Part shown: positions 37,101-39,621 of the stretch, one piece after another
How the letters are laid out: every line of letters starts with the position of its first letter
Numbering within the stretch: the first letter of the stretch is position 1
Origin: Bactericera cockerelli
Taxonomy: Eukaryota > Arthropoda > Insecta > Hemiptera > Triozidae
Reading direction: 5' to 3'
Length of the DNA: 64,000 nt
NCBI GenBank assembly: GCA_024516035.1
Contig: CM044962.1
Coordinates: 7,784,659-7,848,658, forward strand
Made by a program: the position numbers and the translations under genes
The notes under the pieces: generated by a model
Database searches by the model: none
What the model saw: the letters and a program-made list of their open reading frames with translations, nothing else
Told to the model about the DNA's origin: nothing

Positions 37101-38886
37101 TTCCGTTTACGGAATGGCATGGATGTAAAGGTAAAGTGCTCTGGAGTCTGGAGTAATGCGAAAGCGGTTTCGGGGCATAACAAAAAAAAGTAATGCTTAA
37201 AAATCAAAACATGGCGTTTTGTAGACCGGAACTCGGAACAATTTTGTTAGAAAATTGTGACTCCTATGAGAATCAGAGGTACAGAATAACAGCATACATA
37301 CTTCAAATGGTAGTGTGACCCCTATAAGACTCACATGGCCCCAGGCTTCATAGGGTTCACGTGGCATTCAATGTGTTAAACATCAATCTCGCCTGGTGGT
37401 CACCTTCCACTGAAGAGTTCTATTCATATTATTGAGGGTTGGGTGGAAGAGATTGCCATAGACAATAACCCCGCATTTAGTTAAGACATATGTATATATT
37501 TTGTTTACTTTTTTTCTTGTTTATATTATTAATATTGTCAATTTTTATATTTAATTTTTACCATTATTTGTCCGTATATATGTTCAACTAACTAATAAAG
37601 AGTTTCTAACTAAATAAATAAAAATAAGTTCTATTCATATTATTGACATCAGTAGTGTGCACGATTTCCTTACTTCTTCATGGCCATCTTGCCCACACCA
37701 CTGGTGCTGGGTGTGCACGGCGTGCTGAGGGAGCTACCCGTGCTCTTGATCACACTCGATGGGGGTGTAGACTTGAGGGCGGACTTGAGTGGGGGTGTGG
37801 AGGGGGACTCCTTGAGGGAGGAGGAGAGGAAGTGCCTGTCCTTCATGTGGGCGTCTTCGAACGGGATGGTCTTGTTGATGAAGGCCTGAGGGAAAATGAA
37901 AATAACATCACCTTATTTATACTGCCTGATGAGCACTATTAAAGTCCCATTATTCCAGCAGTAAGCCCAAGACGTATTATTATGTGATAAAAGTCCCAAA
38001 TGGCAGGATAACTTGTCATATTTTTTATGAGTTAGGAGAGGTGTGCCTATTATTATTGTAAAATCAAGGATTAAAATGTTCACTTGAACACAGAAAAATA
38101 TTTTTTATTTGTAAAAAAAAAAAATCAAAATTAAAATTTCAAAGAAGTAATTTTTTTACATAAAAAAATGTTGTCCTAATATCAAACCTAATTGGTATTA
38201 AGAATACAGAAAAATAAAAGATTTCAATCAAACATAATTATTTGTCAACAATTTTTTTTTTATCACGTAATAACTGTATTATCCTCTAAGTTCTCTGGAC
38301 AAGAGTCACACATGAATGTTTTGTAGTTATCTGAACCAGTACACTCTTCAAGACACAAATTTCTACACATTTGACAACAACAAAAAAAACTTACCTTACT
38401 ATCACTGATATCATCTGTGTCAATTAGTTTTGTCAGGATGTCAATTTTCAAGATTTTTGATGCTCTGACCAGGTCTTTTTGGATGTTGGTCTTGAACGAG
38501 AGAATACCCGAATAGATGAAACTGAGAAAAGAGAGAAGCAATGTAAAAGTAAAATTTGGCTCATTATCTTCATGTCTTATCAGTTATGAGCAGTGGCATA
38601 CCTAGGGGGAAGGCGTTTGGGGACAAACCCCCCCCCCCCCAAAATTTCCAAGAAACGCCAGCAAAGATGGAATATATGTTAGGTGAGATTTCTGAAGATG
38701 GAATATATGTTAGGTGAGAAGAGATGTTAGCGAGAATCTCTTCTACCAACCACATAAAATTACTTACTTGACAATGGGCTCCATGAGTTCTTTCTTCAAC
38801 TCTGGAGGCAGCGTCACCGTATGAGAATTCTCTAAGTTGATCTGAAGGAAATAGTTGGAGCACGCATTCATGACAATACGGTGCAC
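9397..38886 (-). CDS. Cp190: CP190-like BTB/zinc-finger insulator protein, whole locus (17 exons, 5' end missing)
   Basis: CP190 is an arthropod chromatin-insulator cofactor and centrosome-associated protein. It is recruited by insulator DNA-binding proteins through its BTB domain and binds chromatin. Seventeen minus-strand exons join with consistent phases and canonical GT/AG sites (one zinc-finger exon is ambiguous) into 3,840 nt, about 1,279 codons plus TGA; fly CP190 is about 1,100 residues. Order: BTB core with PIVNFIYSG, low-complexity Ser/Pro/Lys middle, the segment [10 protein letters not shown] followed by [11 protein letters not shown], five C2H2 fingers, a Gly/Glu-rich part, and an acidic C-terminus with EEDWGD. 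The NHxKII motif, the finger spacing, the VQQEV-like EQAQQEV motif and the acidic tail all match CP190 rather than other BTB-ZF proteins. The initiator and first part of the BTB are absent and probably fall in the N gap at 39185-39284. Identity rests on remembered family features, without alignment. Confidence 0.85.
10775..11520. repeat. Threefold duplication of a ~250-315-bp intron segment
   Basis: GAACACAGAAACCTGAATT recurs at ~10853, 11174 and 11417. Each is followed by TTTAGAAACTCTTTATTAGT, a reverse family-8 tail, GGGCGGGGTTATTGCCTATG, and then GGATCAAAGTAGCGAGTAG and CTCTCAAATATTTG. One unit gained a poly-T and AAGAGAGGTCTGTAACATTC. It lies in the last Cp190 intron. Confidence 0.85.
11843..12061 (-). 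CDS. Cp190: Cp190 exon: Gly/Pro-rich segment
   Basis: Exon of 219 nt, acceptor TTTCCAG|GCA, donor GCAG|GTAAAC, phase 1 in and 1 out. It encodes [20 protein letters not shown], then [20 protein letters not shown] and [11 protein letters not shown]. No known domain. The donor lies about 10 bp from a repeat tail (GGGCGGGGTTA), and the downstream intron contains a threefold ~250-315-bp duplication. Confidence 0.77.
12485..12625 (-). mobile_element. SINE family 3
   Basis: Full-length minus copy (GACCTCAGTAGCTTGATCG.. tail AATATGATAACTTGATATTC). Confidence 0.88.
12824..13048. repeat. ~50-bp array starting at a Cp190 donor (5 units)
   Basis: Plus-strand unit AGCCAGGCTAACTTTTTCGA, TCTCGACGCACTCACC, ATCACAATACTTGG. 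On the minus strand each unit has GGTGAGTGCG, identical to the true donor at 13050. One unit is shortened (CATCACGCCTAAC). Confidence 0.9.
13050..13259 (-). CDS. Cp190: Cp190 exon: conserved segment after the fingers
   Basis: Exon of 210 nt, acceptor TTTCCCAG|GCA, donor CAAG|GTGAGT, phase 1 in and 1 out. It encodes [40 protein letters not shown] and [14 protein letters not shown], the last resembling the Gln-rich VQQEV region of fly CP190. A 50-bp tandem array starts at its donor and extends into the intron. Confidence 0.8.
13706..13756. mobile_element. 51-bp palindromic mini-element flanked by TA
   Basis: CAGGGTGTCCATAAAGTCT, a 13-base spacer GGACCCACCCTCT, then the exact mirror AGACTTTATGGACACCCTG. 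Both sides read TATA. Looks like paired ends of a Tc1/mariner-type MITE with nothing between. Confidence 0.8.
13858..13995 (-). CDS. Cp190: Cp190 exon: linker
   Basis: Exon of 138 nt, acceptor TTTCCCAG|GCG, donor CTCG|GTGAGT, phase 1 in and 1 out. It encodes [20 protein letters not shown] and a [20 protein letters not shown] stretch, without a recognised fold. Four consecutive 1-1 exons (15618, 13858, 13050, 11843) could be skipped or shuffled without frame change. Confidence 0.77.
14130..14385 (-). mobile_element. Composite SINE with antisense 5S segment
   Basis: Body TACCCACATTAACCTCACCC, AGCCTGGGTTAGGCCGG, then GCTGGACGTTGCTTAACTTC, GTTGATCCTACGAGAACCGG (5S on the opposite strand). Interrupted by a ~45-bp AT-rich insert after CTGGACGTT, with the junction word repeated. 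Confidence 0.7.
14788..15098 (+). mobile_element. SINE family 4, tRNA-Gly(GCC)-derived
   Basis: Head GCGCGATTAGCTCAGTGG to GGTTCGAACCCCCGCGCCGA folds as a tRNA with anticodon loop TTGCCAT (GCC, Gly). Body TTGTTTTCTTAATTTGGTTA, CACTTCTCGCCCATCAGAGG; tail GGCTGTGAAACACTCATCTT then poly-A. Other copies at 33634-33933 and, as tails, 5916-6010 and 29890-29930. Confidence 0.9.
15232..15585. repeat. 38-bp tandem array (~9 copies)
   Basis: Unit CTGCTGGTCTACTCCCTGTT plus TATAGTCCCCCAGCCAGA. It derives from the tail of a dispersed repeat (15120-15330 here; reverse copies at 23215-23345 and 33180-33310). It lies in the Cp190 intron about 30 bp from the donor of the exon at 15618. Confidence 0.93.
15618..15770 (-). 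CDS. Cp190: Cp190 exon: Glu/Gly-rich segment
   Basis: Exon of 153 nt, acceptor TACGCAG|CTT, donor GGAG|GTGGGG, phase 1 in and 1 out. It encodes [20 protein letters not shown], a DGYGGGGGY glycine run, and [23 protein letters not shown] are possible SUMO-site-like motifs, which is inference only. A 38-bp tandem array (15232-15585) lies about 30 bp inside the intron past the donor. Confidence 0.78.
15803..16023 (+). mobile_element. Short non-autonomous Helitron
   Basis: Starts TCTATACTTATAAAAGATAG after a host A and ends with hairpin GCCCGC-AAA-GCGGGC then GACAGCCCGCTAG before a host T. TC start, CTAG end, 3' hairpin and A^T target are Helitron hallmarks. It lies just upstream of the Cp190 exon at 15618-15770 (within 35 bp). 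Confidence 0.85.
16117..16640 (+). mobile_element. SINE family 1 with extended tail
   Basis: tRNA-like head TGCACTGATAGTGGTTAATG with B-box GGTTCGAATCCC, tail at 16325. The extension is shared with 2200-2632 in reverse. Confidence 0.82.
16641..17030 (-). pseudogene. Three decayed copies of the Cp190 finger 4-5 exon edge
   Basis: TCTCACCTTTTCCCAGACYC and CTTTCCTCTTGGCCCCTGCA occur at 16641, 16812 and 16975, matching the 3' edge and donor of the exon ending at 18606. They are separated by ~163-bp units of SINE-tail text (GAGCATTAACCTCGTCTAGT, ACACACTCACACTAAAGAG). Donor GGTGAGA is preserved in each, the exon part is eroded. Confidence 0.8.
17041..18598. repeat. 40-bp minisatellite, ~38 copies, derived from a SINE tail
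   Basis: Unit GACTGGTGGTTACCTTCCAC plus TAAAGAGTATTATTATCAGA, 38 starts from 17081 to 18561, nearly identical. The only frequent variant is AGTGT for AGTAT (clustered around 17570-18500), plus one TAAAAAG. GGTGGTTACCTTCCACTAAA with GAGTATTATTAT is the 3' end of SINE family 1. The array ends 8 bp from the donor of the Cp190 finger exon. Confidence 0.97.
18606..18858 (-). CDS. Cp190: Cp190 exon: zinc fingers 4-5 and basic/acidic tail
   Basis: Exon of 253 nt, acceptor GTCCCAG|ATG, donor AAAG|GTGAGA, phase 0 in and 1 out. It encodes [23 protein letters not shown] and [22 protein letters not shown], two C2H2 fingers, then a [20 protein letters not shown] tail. The in-frame ATG at its start is not the gene start. 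Three decayed copies of its 3' edge lie at 16641-17030 and a 1.5-kb minisatellite abuts its donor. Confidence 0.85.
18885..18985 (-). mobile_element. SINE tail with TATTC repeat
   Basis: Minus: AAACAAGAGACCTTGTTTAG, GGAATAAAGGGACTTTTCAG, ending in TTTCTATTCTATTCTATT close to the acceptor of the Cp190 exon at 18858. Confidence 0.75.
19358..19497 (-). mobile_element. SINE family 3
   Basis: Full-length minus copy with a 2-base insertion in the head (CCTGGAGAGGTCG). Confidence 0.88.
19500..20165. other. Cp190 intron, old LINE tails
   Basis: Poly-T at 19709-19735 and a tail TTATTCCCGTTCAATAAATA at 20139-20160, like 46905-46960 (GGCTATTCCCGTAAATATAC). No coding signal. Confidence 0.5.
20168..20804. 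repeat. ~100-120-bp array of a zinc-finger exon donor edge
   Basis: Seven irregular units of ACAAAAATAGGCTTAAYCCC, GTKAGTTTGTGTAAAAAAA and CACCAMTCTCACCTTGTTAT(GCA). The last piece matches, on the minus strand, the end of the finger 2-3 exon and donor (TGCATAACAAG|GTGAG). More units occur at 21060-21115, 21780-21840 and 21985-22040. Confidence 0.88.
20805..21033 (+). mobile_element. Short non-autonomous Helitron inside a tandem array
   Basis: Starts TCTTAATATATAAATGTCAA and ends GCGGCCGACAGCCCGCTAG, with the same body as 15803 and 30232 (GAAGCTGAAATTTGGTAGGT, GTCTAGATGTGCAATAAGAC). It interrupts the unit TTGTTA^TTTTTTATAAG of the surrounding array, which gives its empty site. The hairpin has one mismatch (GGTCCGC/GCGGCC). 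Confidence 0.9.
21132..21318 (-). CDS. Cp190: Cp190 zinc fingers 2-3, copy with intact donor
   Basis: Same two fingers as at 22073-22259, with a good donor AAG|GTGAGAGG that joins in phase 0 to the next exon. Its 5' side is abnormal: instead of an acceptor, the end of the preceding exon (19 nt, CACGCGTGCACGGAGAGAG) is fused directly to it, as in spliced mRNA. Beyond that is a small fold-back of the same sequence. An AG at the fusion point could serve as acceptor in the right phase, but it lacks a pyrimidine tract. Confidence 0.7.
21366..21662. repeat. ~18-bp array upstream of the 21132 zinc-finger copy
   Basis: About 16 units of TTTTTTATTCTATTGTG with length variation. It begins immediately past the fused 5' side of the finger 2-3 copy. 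Confidence 0.92.
21786..22040. repeat. ~250-bp palindrome between the two zinc-finger exon copies
   Basis: Left arm: AAAAATAGGCTTACCTAACC, CACCAATCTCACATTG, poly-T, AAGAAATGCAGGTAAACTAC. The right arm is the mirror: GTAGTTTACCTGCATTTCTT-like, poly-A, CAATGTGAGATTGGTG, GGGATAAGCCTATTTTTGTT. The loop is about TTATGAGAAAAATAG at 21895-21912. Both arms contain the donor-edge array unit in opposite orientation. Confidence 0.88.
22073..22259 (-). CDS. Cp190 zinc fingers 2-3, copy with good acceptor but broken donor
   Basis: 187 nt encoding [20 protein letters not shown] and [18 protein letters not shown], two C2H2 fingers (C-x2-C-x12-H-x4-H). The acceptor CACTAAG|G is in the right phase to follow the exon at 22736-22871. 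At the 3' edge the donor reads AAG|GGGAGAGG instead of AAG|GTGAGAGG, so GT is lost. The protein sequence is identical to the copy at 21132-21318 except His-Asn-Lys at the same edge. Either this or the other copy, or a splice between them, supplies fingers 2-3. Confidence 0.7.
22364..22611 (-). mobile_element. Short Helitron-like element of a second family
   Basis: CTAGCCGTTTGCCCGTGCTT at the left and TATATATAGAGA at the right, read on minus as TCTCTATATATA...hairpin CCCGT-TGCAAAGC-ACGGG then CAAACGGCTAG. The body (ATTTTTCTGGACAAAGCGAA, AGGTAGGTAGGTAGTCC) differs from the other three. It fills half of the intron between zinc finger 1 and the 22073 finger exon. Confidence 0.75.
22736..22871 (-). 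CDS. Cp190: Cp190 exon: zinc finger 1
   Basis: Exon of 136 nt, acceptor GTCCAG|GCT, donor GAGAG|GTAATT, phase 1 in and 2 out. It encodes [17 protein letters not shown] and a H-x4-H pair in [10 protein letters not shown], a C2H2 finger with a long loop as in CP190 finger 1. The last residue (Arg) is split and must be completed by G at the start of the next finger exon. Confidence 0.82.
23480..23765. mobile_element. Composite SINE: 5S rRNA-like and tRNA-like ends, convergent
   Basis: Plus strand 23504-23575 reads GGTTCTCGTAGGATCACCGA and AGTTCAGCAACGTCCAGCGA, like the 5S rRNA internal promoter region. Minus strand 23765-23690 is tRNA-like (GCCTCCGAGGCGTAACGG, GAGTTCGATCCCCGC). Between them is a body (ACCCAGGCTGGGTGAG, ATGTGGGTAGCACG). 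Related bodies: 4100-4325, 14130-14380 (with antisense 5S), 54430-54772. Confidence 0.75.
23943..24171 (-). CDS. Cp190: Cp190 exon: conserved segment before the zinc fingers
   Basis: Exon of 229 nt, acceptor CCCGCAG|GTG, donor AAG|GTGAGC, phase 0 in and 1 out. It encodes [20 protein letters not shown], then [13 protein letters not shown] and a basic [10 protein letters not shown] stretch, a plausible nuclear localisation signal. The upstream intron (24172-29421) is the largest in the gene and holds both long reverse-transcriptase insertions. Confidence 0.85.
24213..24452. repeat. Dispersed repeat with ATTATGTAACGA units
   Basis: Two ~90-bp units of GACATTTTCATGTCTTTGCT, CTGGCACATAACCAA and (AATTATGTRACGA)n, then CCAATGGTTGCAGACTCGTA. 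The same text is inverted at 34856-35015. Confidence 0.8.
24450..24596. repeat. CT/TTTCTC microsatellite
   Basis: Long (CT)n then (CTTTCT)n. It lies between the 73-bp repeat (24213-24452) and the hairpin element at 24627. Open frames across it (Ser/Leu or Arg/Glu runs) are artefacts. Confidence 0.95.
24627..24818. mobile_element. ~190-bp perfect-like hairpin element
   Basis: GGTCGGGTTCTACGAAAAAC through ..CGCCAATAGAGTTT, a short loop, then the mirror back to TTTTTCGTAGAACCCGACC. Arms of ~90 bp are almost fully complementary. It lies between a CT microsatellite and a poly-T tract. A MITE or a palindromic rearrangement. Confidence 0.85.
24963..26990 (+). mobile_element. 5'-truncated YADD reverse-transcriptase retroelement, one frameshift
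   Basis: The reading opens at about 24963 ([16 protein letters not shown], then [16 protein letters not shown]) and shows RT motifs [24 protein letters not shown] and [11 protein letters not shown]-terminal part follows with [20 protein letters not shown], a CDGCG...HALDC zinc-knuckle-like segment, [12 protein letters not shown] and a final [13 protein letters not shown] stop at 26891. At 26333 a run of seven A (six expected) shifts the frame: GATTGT-A7-GGTGGA would read D-C-K-K-G-G-L-V with six. The N-terminal RT fingers are missing. An A-rich 3' end follows (26889-26990). I know this RT/'HALxCxKGG' family from many invertebrate genomes but cannot assign the clade. Confidence 0.8.
27065..28495 (-). 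mobile_element. Jockey-type non-LTR reverse transcriptase, 5' truncated
   Basis: Open reading of about 475 codons on the minus strand from about 28495 ([20 protein letters not shown]) to a stop at 27065. Motifs: [46 protein letters not shown] and [11 protein letters not shown] (YADD catalytic pair), then the usual thumb/connection with [10 protein letters not shown]. The endonuclease and ORF1 parts are absent, so the copy is 5' truncated, but its RT frame is intact and hence probably young. The 5' junction at about 28495 abuts repeated 'GGGTTAATTTTAGAAG' text. It sits in the large Cp190 intron, sense with that gene. Confidence 0.9.
28495..28735. repeat. Degenerate ~70-80-bp tandem repeat
   Basis: Three to four units of GCGAAAGGGTTAATTTTRGA, AGAARCCTTTTTTATCTTAA and TTTTAGAAGTTTATTTTG. 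The same text begins at 24187 (AAAGGGTTAAAGTTTTAGAA) right after the upstream exon's acceptor, so the array derives from the intron start and was separated from it by the retroelement insertions. Confidence 0.7.
28985..29100 (+). mobile_element. 5S rRNA-derived sequence
   Basis: TCACTGAAGTTAAGCAACGT, then GGCTAGAACTTGGATGGGTG and ACC match the A-box to C-box part of 5S rRNA. The ends of a real 5S gene are absent and the sequence goes on into the composite SINE body (GATGCTGGCTATTCCCGC). A SINE3-type head or 5S pseudogene, not a gene. Confidence 0.78.
29192..29395 (+). mobile_element. SINE family 2
   Basis: Full-length: CTGTCCCGGTAGATCAGTGG, GGTTTGAAACCCAGCCGGGA, tail ATAAATAAGGCTATATTATT. 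The tail ends in the intron just before the Cp190 exon donor at 29422. Confidence 0.9.
29422..29538 (-). CDS. Cp190: Cp190 exon: NHxKII motif exon
   Basis: Exon of 117 nt, phase 0 on both sides (acceptor TCCCAG|AGC, donor GAG|GTAAG). It ends in [10 protein letters not shown], which continues into [11 protein letters not shown] in the next exon. This composite is one of the clearest CP190 signatures, in the M-domain region before the fingers. Skipping it would keep the frame. Confidence 0.85.
29704..29973. mobile_element. Inverted pair of the hairpin termini
   Basis: The palindromic terminus occurs at 29704-29740 and again, inverted, at 29937-29973, with GTATTGTGTTCGTTTTTTT and AAAACGAAAC inside. 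A SINE family 4 tail lies between. Confidence 0.7.
30232..30472 (-). mobile_element. Short non-autonomous Helitron
   Basis: Minus-strand copy: CTAGCGGGCTGTCGCCCGC at the left (its 3' end) and TTTATATATTAAGA at the right (its 5' TC end). Same family as 15803 and 20805. In the Cp190 intron next to the RTE-like fragment. Confidence 0.87.
30510..30880 (-). mobile_element. 3' end of a non-LTR reverse transcriptase (RTE/craniofacial-like)
   Basis: 114-residue remnant: [56 protein letters not shown] and [23 protein letters not shown]. This is the C-terminal part typical of many arthropod non-LTR RTs (EMWCWRR..IxW..., GRRKxSWLxxLxxW). The RT core is missing. It is intronic in Cp190. Confidence 0.8.
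31156..31361 (-). CDS. Cp190: Cp190 exon: linker with coiled Gln/Glu end
   Basis: Exon of 206 nt, acceptor CCCCAG|ACAAG, donor CAG|GTGATG, phase 1 in and 0 out. It encodes [17 protein letters not shown], then [20 protein letters not shown] and QELEEQ. KKSVRFS looks like a basic or PP1-type (RVxF-like) motif, which is only a resemblance. A 35-bp tandem array lies a few bases upstream of its acceptor (31373-31650). Confidence 0.78.
31373..31650. repeat. 35-bp tandem array next to a Cp190 acceptor (8 units)
   Basis: Unit GTGAAGAAGTGAGTAGATGA plus TCAGTAGAGTTTTAG, eight near-identical copies ending in a SINE/LINE tail. It begins 12 bp upstream of the acceptor of the exon ending at 31361; on the minus strand it supplies pyrimidine-rich CTTCACCTAAAACTC text. 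Confidence 0.93.
31655..31840 (+). mobile_element. Family 8 retroelement tail
   Basis: GGGTTGGGTGGAAGAGATTG, CCCGCCCTTTGGTTAGGACA, ATTATTTGTCTGTATATTG and (AAATA)n. Others at 10880-11035, 11200-11358, 11768-11833, 29605-29680, 35525-35712, 37436-37622, 53585-53756, 54780-54860, 60640-60795, 61880-62050. Confidence 0.75.
31979..32005. repeat. Poly-C tract
   Basis: About 25 consecutive C after AAGACC, then AGGGGCCGCCCC. Likely to be of uncertain length in any assembly. Confidence 0.95.
32390..32573 (-). CDS. Cp190: Cp190 exon: linker, acidic patch
   Basis: Exon of 184 nt, acceptor CGTCTCAG|ATT, phase 0 in and 1 out. It encodes [20 protein letters not shown], then [20 protein letters not shown] and a T/P-rich end with KPILKT. 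The donor (ACAG|GTGACA) is weaker than the others, but the split codon G+AC is completed correctly by the next exon. Confidence 0.75.
32621..32822 (+). mobile_element. SINE family 2
   Basis: Full-length: TGTCCCGGTAGCTCGGTGG, GGGTTCGAAACCCAGCCGGG, tail with ATAAATAAGGCGATAATATT. 45 bp upstream of a Cp190 acceptor. Confidence 0.9.
32955..33128 (-). mobile_element. SINE family 2
   Basis: Minus copy with TCTGTCCCGGTAGCTCAGTG, slightly decayed body. Confidence 0.85.
33634..33933 (-). mobile_element. SINE family 4, tRNA-Gly-derived
   Basis: Full-length minus copy inserted in the duplicated exon-edge unit upstream of 33951. Confidence 0.9.
33951..34024 (-). pseudogene. Truncated copy of a Cp190 exon end with its splice donor
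   Basis: Near-identical to the 3' part of the exon at 34233-34449 ([16 protein letters not shown] region) including the CGG|GTGAGAC donor. It has no acceptor: on its upstream side it runs straight into the CT microsatellite. The tract 'TTGAAAAAAA..ATAGCNGGAGCAA' occurs at both ~33605 and ~34190, so exon end and microsatellite were tandemly duplicated together. A SINE (33634-33933) later landed in the outer copy. Confidence 0.8.
34025..34192. repeat. CT/CTAT/CCTT microsatellite
   Basis: Imperfect (CT)n with CTATC and CCTTCCTC interruptions, between the true exon end at 34233 and its truncated copy at 33951. A related (CT)n is at 33572-33606. Confidence 0.95.
34233..34449 (-). CDS. Cp190: Cp190 exon: acidic/serine-rich linker
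   Basis: Exon of 217 nt, acceptor CACCTCCAG, donor CGG|GTGAGA, phase 2 in and 0 out. It encodes [20 protein letters not shown], an [20 protein letters not shown] part, and [20 protein letters not shown] then KPDER. No known fold. Its last ~72 nt plus donor are copied at 33951-34024, with a CT microsatellite between. Confidence 0.78.
34856..35015. repeat. Inverted copy of the ATTATGTAACGA repeat
   Basis: AAAAACGCTTGCATACGAGT, (CGTTACATAATTT)n and TGTGCCAGAGCAAAGACATG mirror 24213-24452. Intronic in Cp190. Confidence 0.8.
35064..35320 (-). mobile_element. 3' fragment of the YADD retroelement family
   Basis: Reads [54 protein letters not shown], matching the last ~70 residues of the element at 24963-26990. 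After a +1 shift it continues [11 protein letters not shown] frameshifted remnant. Confidence 0.75.
35333..35474 (-). mobile_element. SINE family 3
   Basis: Full-length minus copy inserted at the end of the YADD remnant at 35064-35320. Confidence 0.88.
35525..35712 (+). mobile_element. Family 8 retroelement tail, second subfamily
   Basis: GGTTGGGTGGAAGAGATTGC, then TTTAGGTAGGACTTTAGCTT and TTGTTCTACCTAATAAAGCA. Reverse copies of this subfamily at 945, 53585 and 61880. Confidence 0.72.
36325..36500 (-). mobile_element. SINE family 2, decayed head
   Basis: Minus: GGTTCGAAACCCAGCCGGGG, body AAGTTATCCTCCCATTTGCG, tail GGACTCAATTTTTTTTTCTG. Confidence 0.8.
36528..36729 (-). mobile_element. SINE family 2
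   Basis: Full-length minus copy ending 38 bp before the donor of the 36-nt Cp190 exon. Confidence 0.9.
36768..36803 (-). CDS. Cp190: Cp190 exon: 36-nt microexon
   Basis: Only 36 nt, flanked by acceptor TTTTCAG and donor GG|GTAAG. It completes the split Lys codon from the upstream exon and reads [11 protein letters not shown] plus a split Gly that the next exon completes. Its placement rests on phase agreement with both neighbours (2 in, 2 out). It could be skipped without shifting the frame. Confidence 0.6.
37007..37185 (+). mobile_element. SINE family 6
   Basis: Head GGCCTCCGTGGCTCAGTGG, GGGTTCGAATCCCGGCCGGA; body TTCCGTTTACGGAATGGCAT, GTAATGCGAAAGCGGTTTCG. Tail-like copy at 32275-32365. 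Confidence 0.82.
37436..37622 (+). mobile_element. Family 8 retroelement tail
   Basis: GGGTTGGGTGGAAGAGATTG through AACTAACTAATAAAGAGTTT and (AAATA)n; 50 bp from the donor at 37674. Confidence 0.75.
37674..37885 (-). CDS. Cp190: Cp190 exon: Ser/Pro/Lys-rich linker
   Basis: Exon of 212 nt, acceptor CCCTCAG|GCC, donor AA|GTAAGG, phase 0 in and 2 out. The peptide [19 protein letters not shown] is followed by repeated [11 protein letters not shown] units and ends KMAMKK. There is no recognised fold; it is a probable disordered linker after the BTB domain. It is much more GC-rich than the flanking introns, as are the other exons. Confidence 0.75.
37903..38022 (-). mobile_element. SINE family 2 tail
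   Basis: Body and tail only (ATAAATAAGGTGATGTTATT..GACAAGTTATCCTGCC), just upstream of the acceptor at 37885. Confidence 0.8.
38395..38521 (-). CDS. Cp190: Cp190 exon: BTB/POZ core, second part
   Basis: Exon of 127 nt with acceptor TTTCTCAG and donor AAG|GTAAG, phase 2 in and 0 out. It encodes [20 protein letters not shown] followed by [14 protein letters not shown], the closing helices of the BTB fold. Joined to the previous exon it gives PIVNFIYSG, nearly the corresponding CP190 stretch. The region between this exon and the next (37886-38394) holds a SINE tail and AT-rich sequence only. Confidence 0.85.
38768..38886 (-). CDS. Cp190: Cp190 exon: BTB/POZ core, first part
   Basis: Exon of 119 nt with acceptor CTCATCAG|GTG and donor CAA|GTAAGT, phase 0 in and 2 out. 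It encodes [15 protein letters not shown] and [13 protein letters not shown], the H-R-x-V-x-x-A-C-S-x-Y-F stretch typical of BTB domains, which mediate dimerisation and partner binding. The upstream part of the BTB (start Met, first helix and strand) is not visible between this exon and the N gap. It is the first exon I can place. Confidence 0.85.
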
Positions 38887-38937
38887 CTGATGAGTAAAAG
38901 AACACCATTTAAGGTCTGTGATTAACCAAAAGCACAT

Positions 38938-39072
38938 TACAGAAATACTCTCCTCTCTCAAAATCCCTGAACTTTCTGTTTCAACGGTCACACAATGCAC
39001 TCTGATTGGTTATTGCATTGTGTGATGATTGAAAGGAAGATTAGGAGATTATGAGAGTGGAGTGTTTCTGGG
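38938..39072. mobile_element. ~130-bp fold-back element upstream of Cp190
   Basis: ACAGAAATACTCTCCTCTCTC at the left pairs with GAGTGGAGTGTTTCTG at the right, and CACACAATGCA pairs with TGCATTGTGTG in the centre. No TSD is clear. It lies between the first visible Cp190 exon and the gap. Confidence 0.6.
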
Positions 39073-39184
39073 AAGGGCTATAATTATAATTATCATTATT
39101 ATTTAAAAAAATATTATAAAAATTAAAAAAAGGAAACAATACAAATAATAAAAAGAAGAAAATAGAGAAATATATATACACATA

Positions 39185-39284
39185 NNNNNNNNNNNNNNNN
39201 NNNNNNNNNNNNNNNNNNNNNNNNNNNNNNNNNNNNNNNNNNNNNNNNNNNNNNNNNNNNNNNNNNNNNNNNNNNNNNNNNNNN
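39185..39284. other. Assembly gap (100 N)
   Basis: Exactly 100 Ns, a conventional filler for a gap of unknown size. It separates the first visible Cp190 exon (minus) from the first visible Myo9 exon (plus). A SINE (family 3) is cut by its right edge. Confidence 0.97.
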
Positions 39285-39346
39285 TTTGCCATAGTTGCGA
39301 CTCGAACCGCCAACCTCCAGCTTACACGAGTGCGCCGCCTTATACA
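39285..39346 (-). mobile_element. SINE family 3, cut by the gap
   Basis: Head with GGCGGCGCACTCGTGTAAGC and GGAGGTTGGCGGTTCGAGTC; the tail side is lost in the Ns. Confidence 0.75.
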
Positions 39347-39526
39347 TACCTTCCACTAAAGAGTAGTTGTATTATTTTTATCCCCCAAAAAATATCACTT
39401 CGTGACATAAAAAAAGTCCCGCCAAGTCGTTCCCCAAAAATAATTCAGTTCCCAAATTATTCCCTTTTATTTGGGACTTTTTTAATGACAATGAATTAAG
39501 TTAAAACTGTTGTCCTCTTGTTCCAG

Positions 39527-39621
39527 GCGTTCGGAAATGCAAAGACAGCCCACAACAATAATTCAAGCAGGTTCGGGAAATTCATCCAGGTCAACTACAA
39601 GGAGAATGGCATGGTTCACGG
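39527..39621 (+). CDS. Myo9: Myo9 exon A: switch I
   Basis: Exon of 95 nt, acceptor TTGTTCCAG|GCG, donor CGG|GTAAGT, phase 0 in and 2 out. It encodes [20 protein letters not shown] and [12 protein letters not shown], the switch I loop that coordinates ATP gamma-phosphate and Mg. It is the first myosin exon after the gap; the phosphate-binding loop should precede it. Confidence 0.9.
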
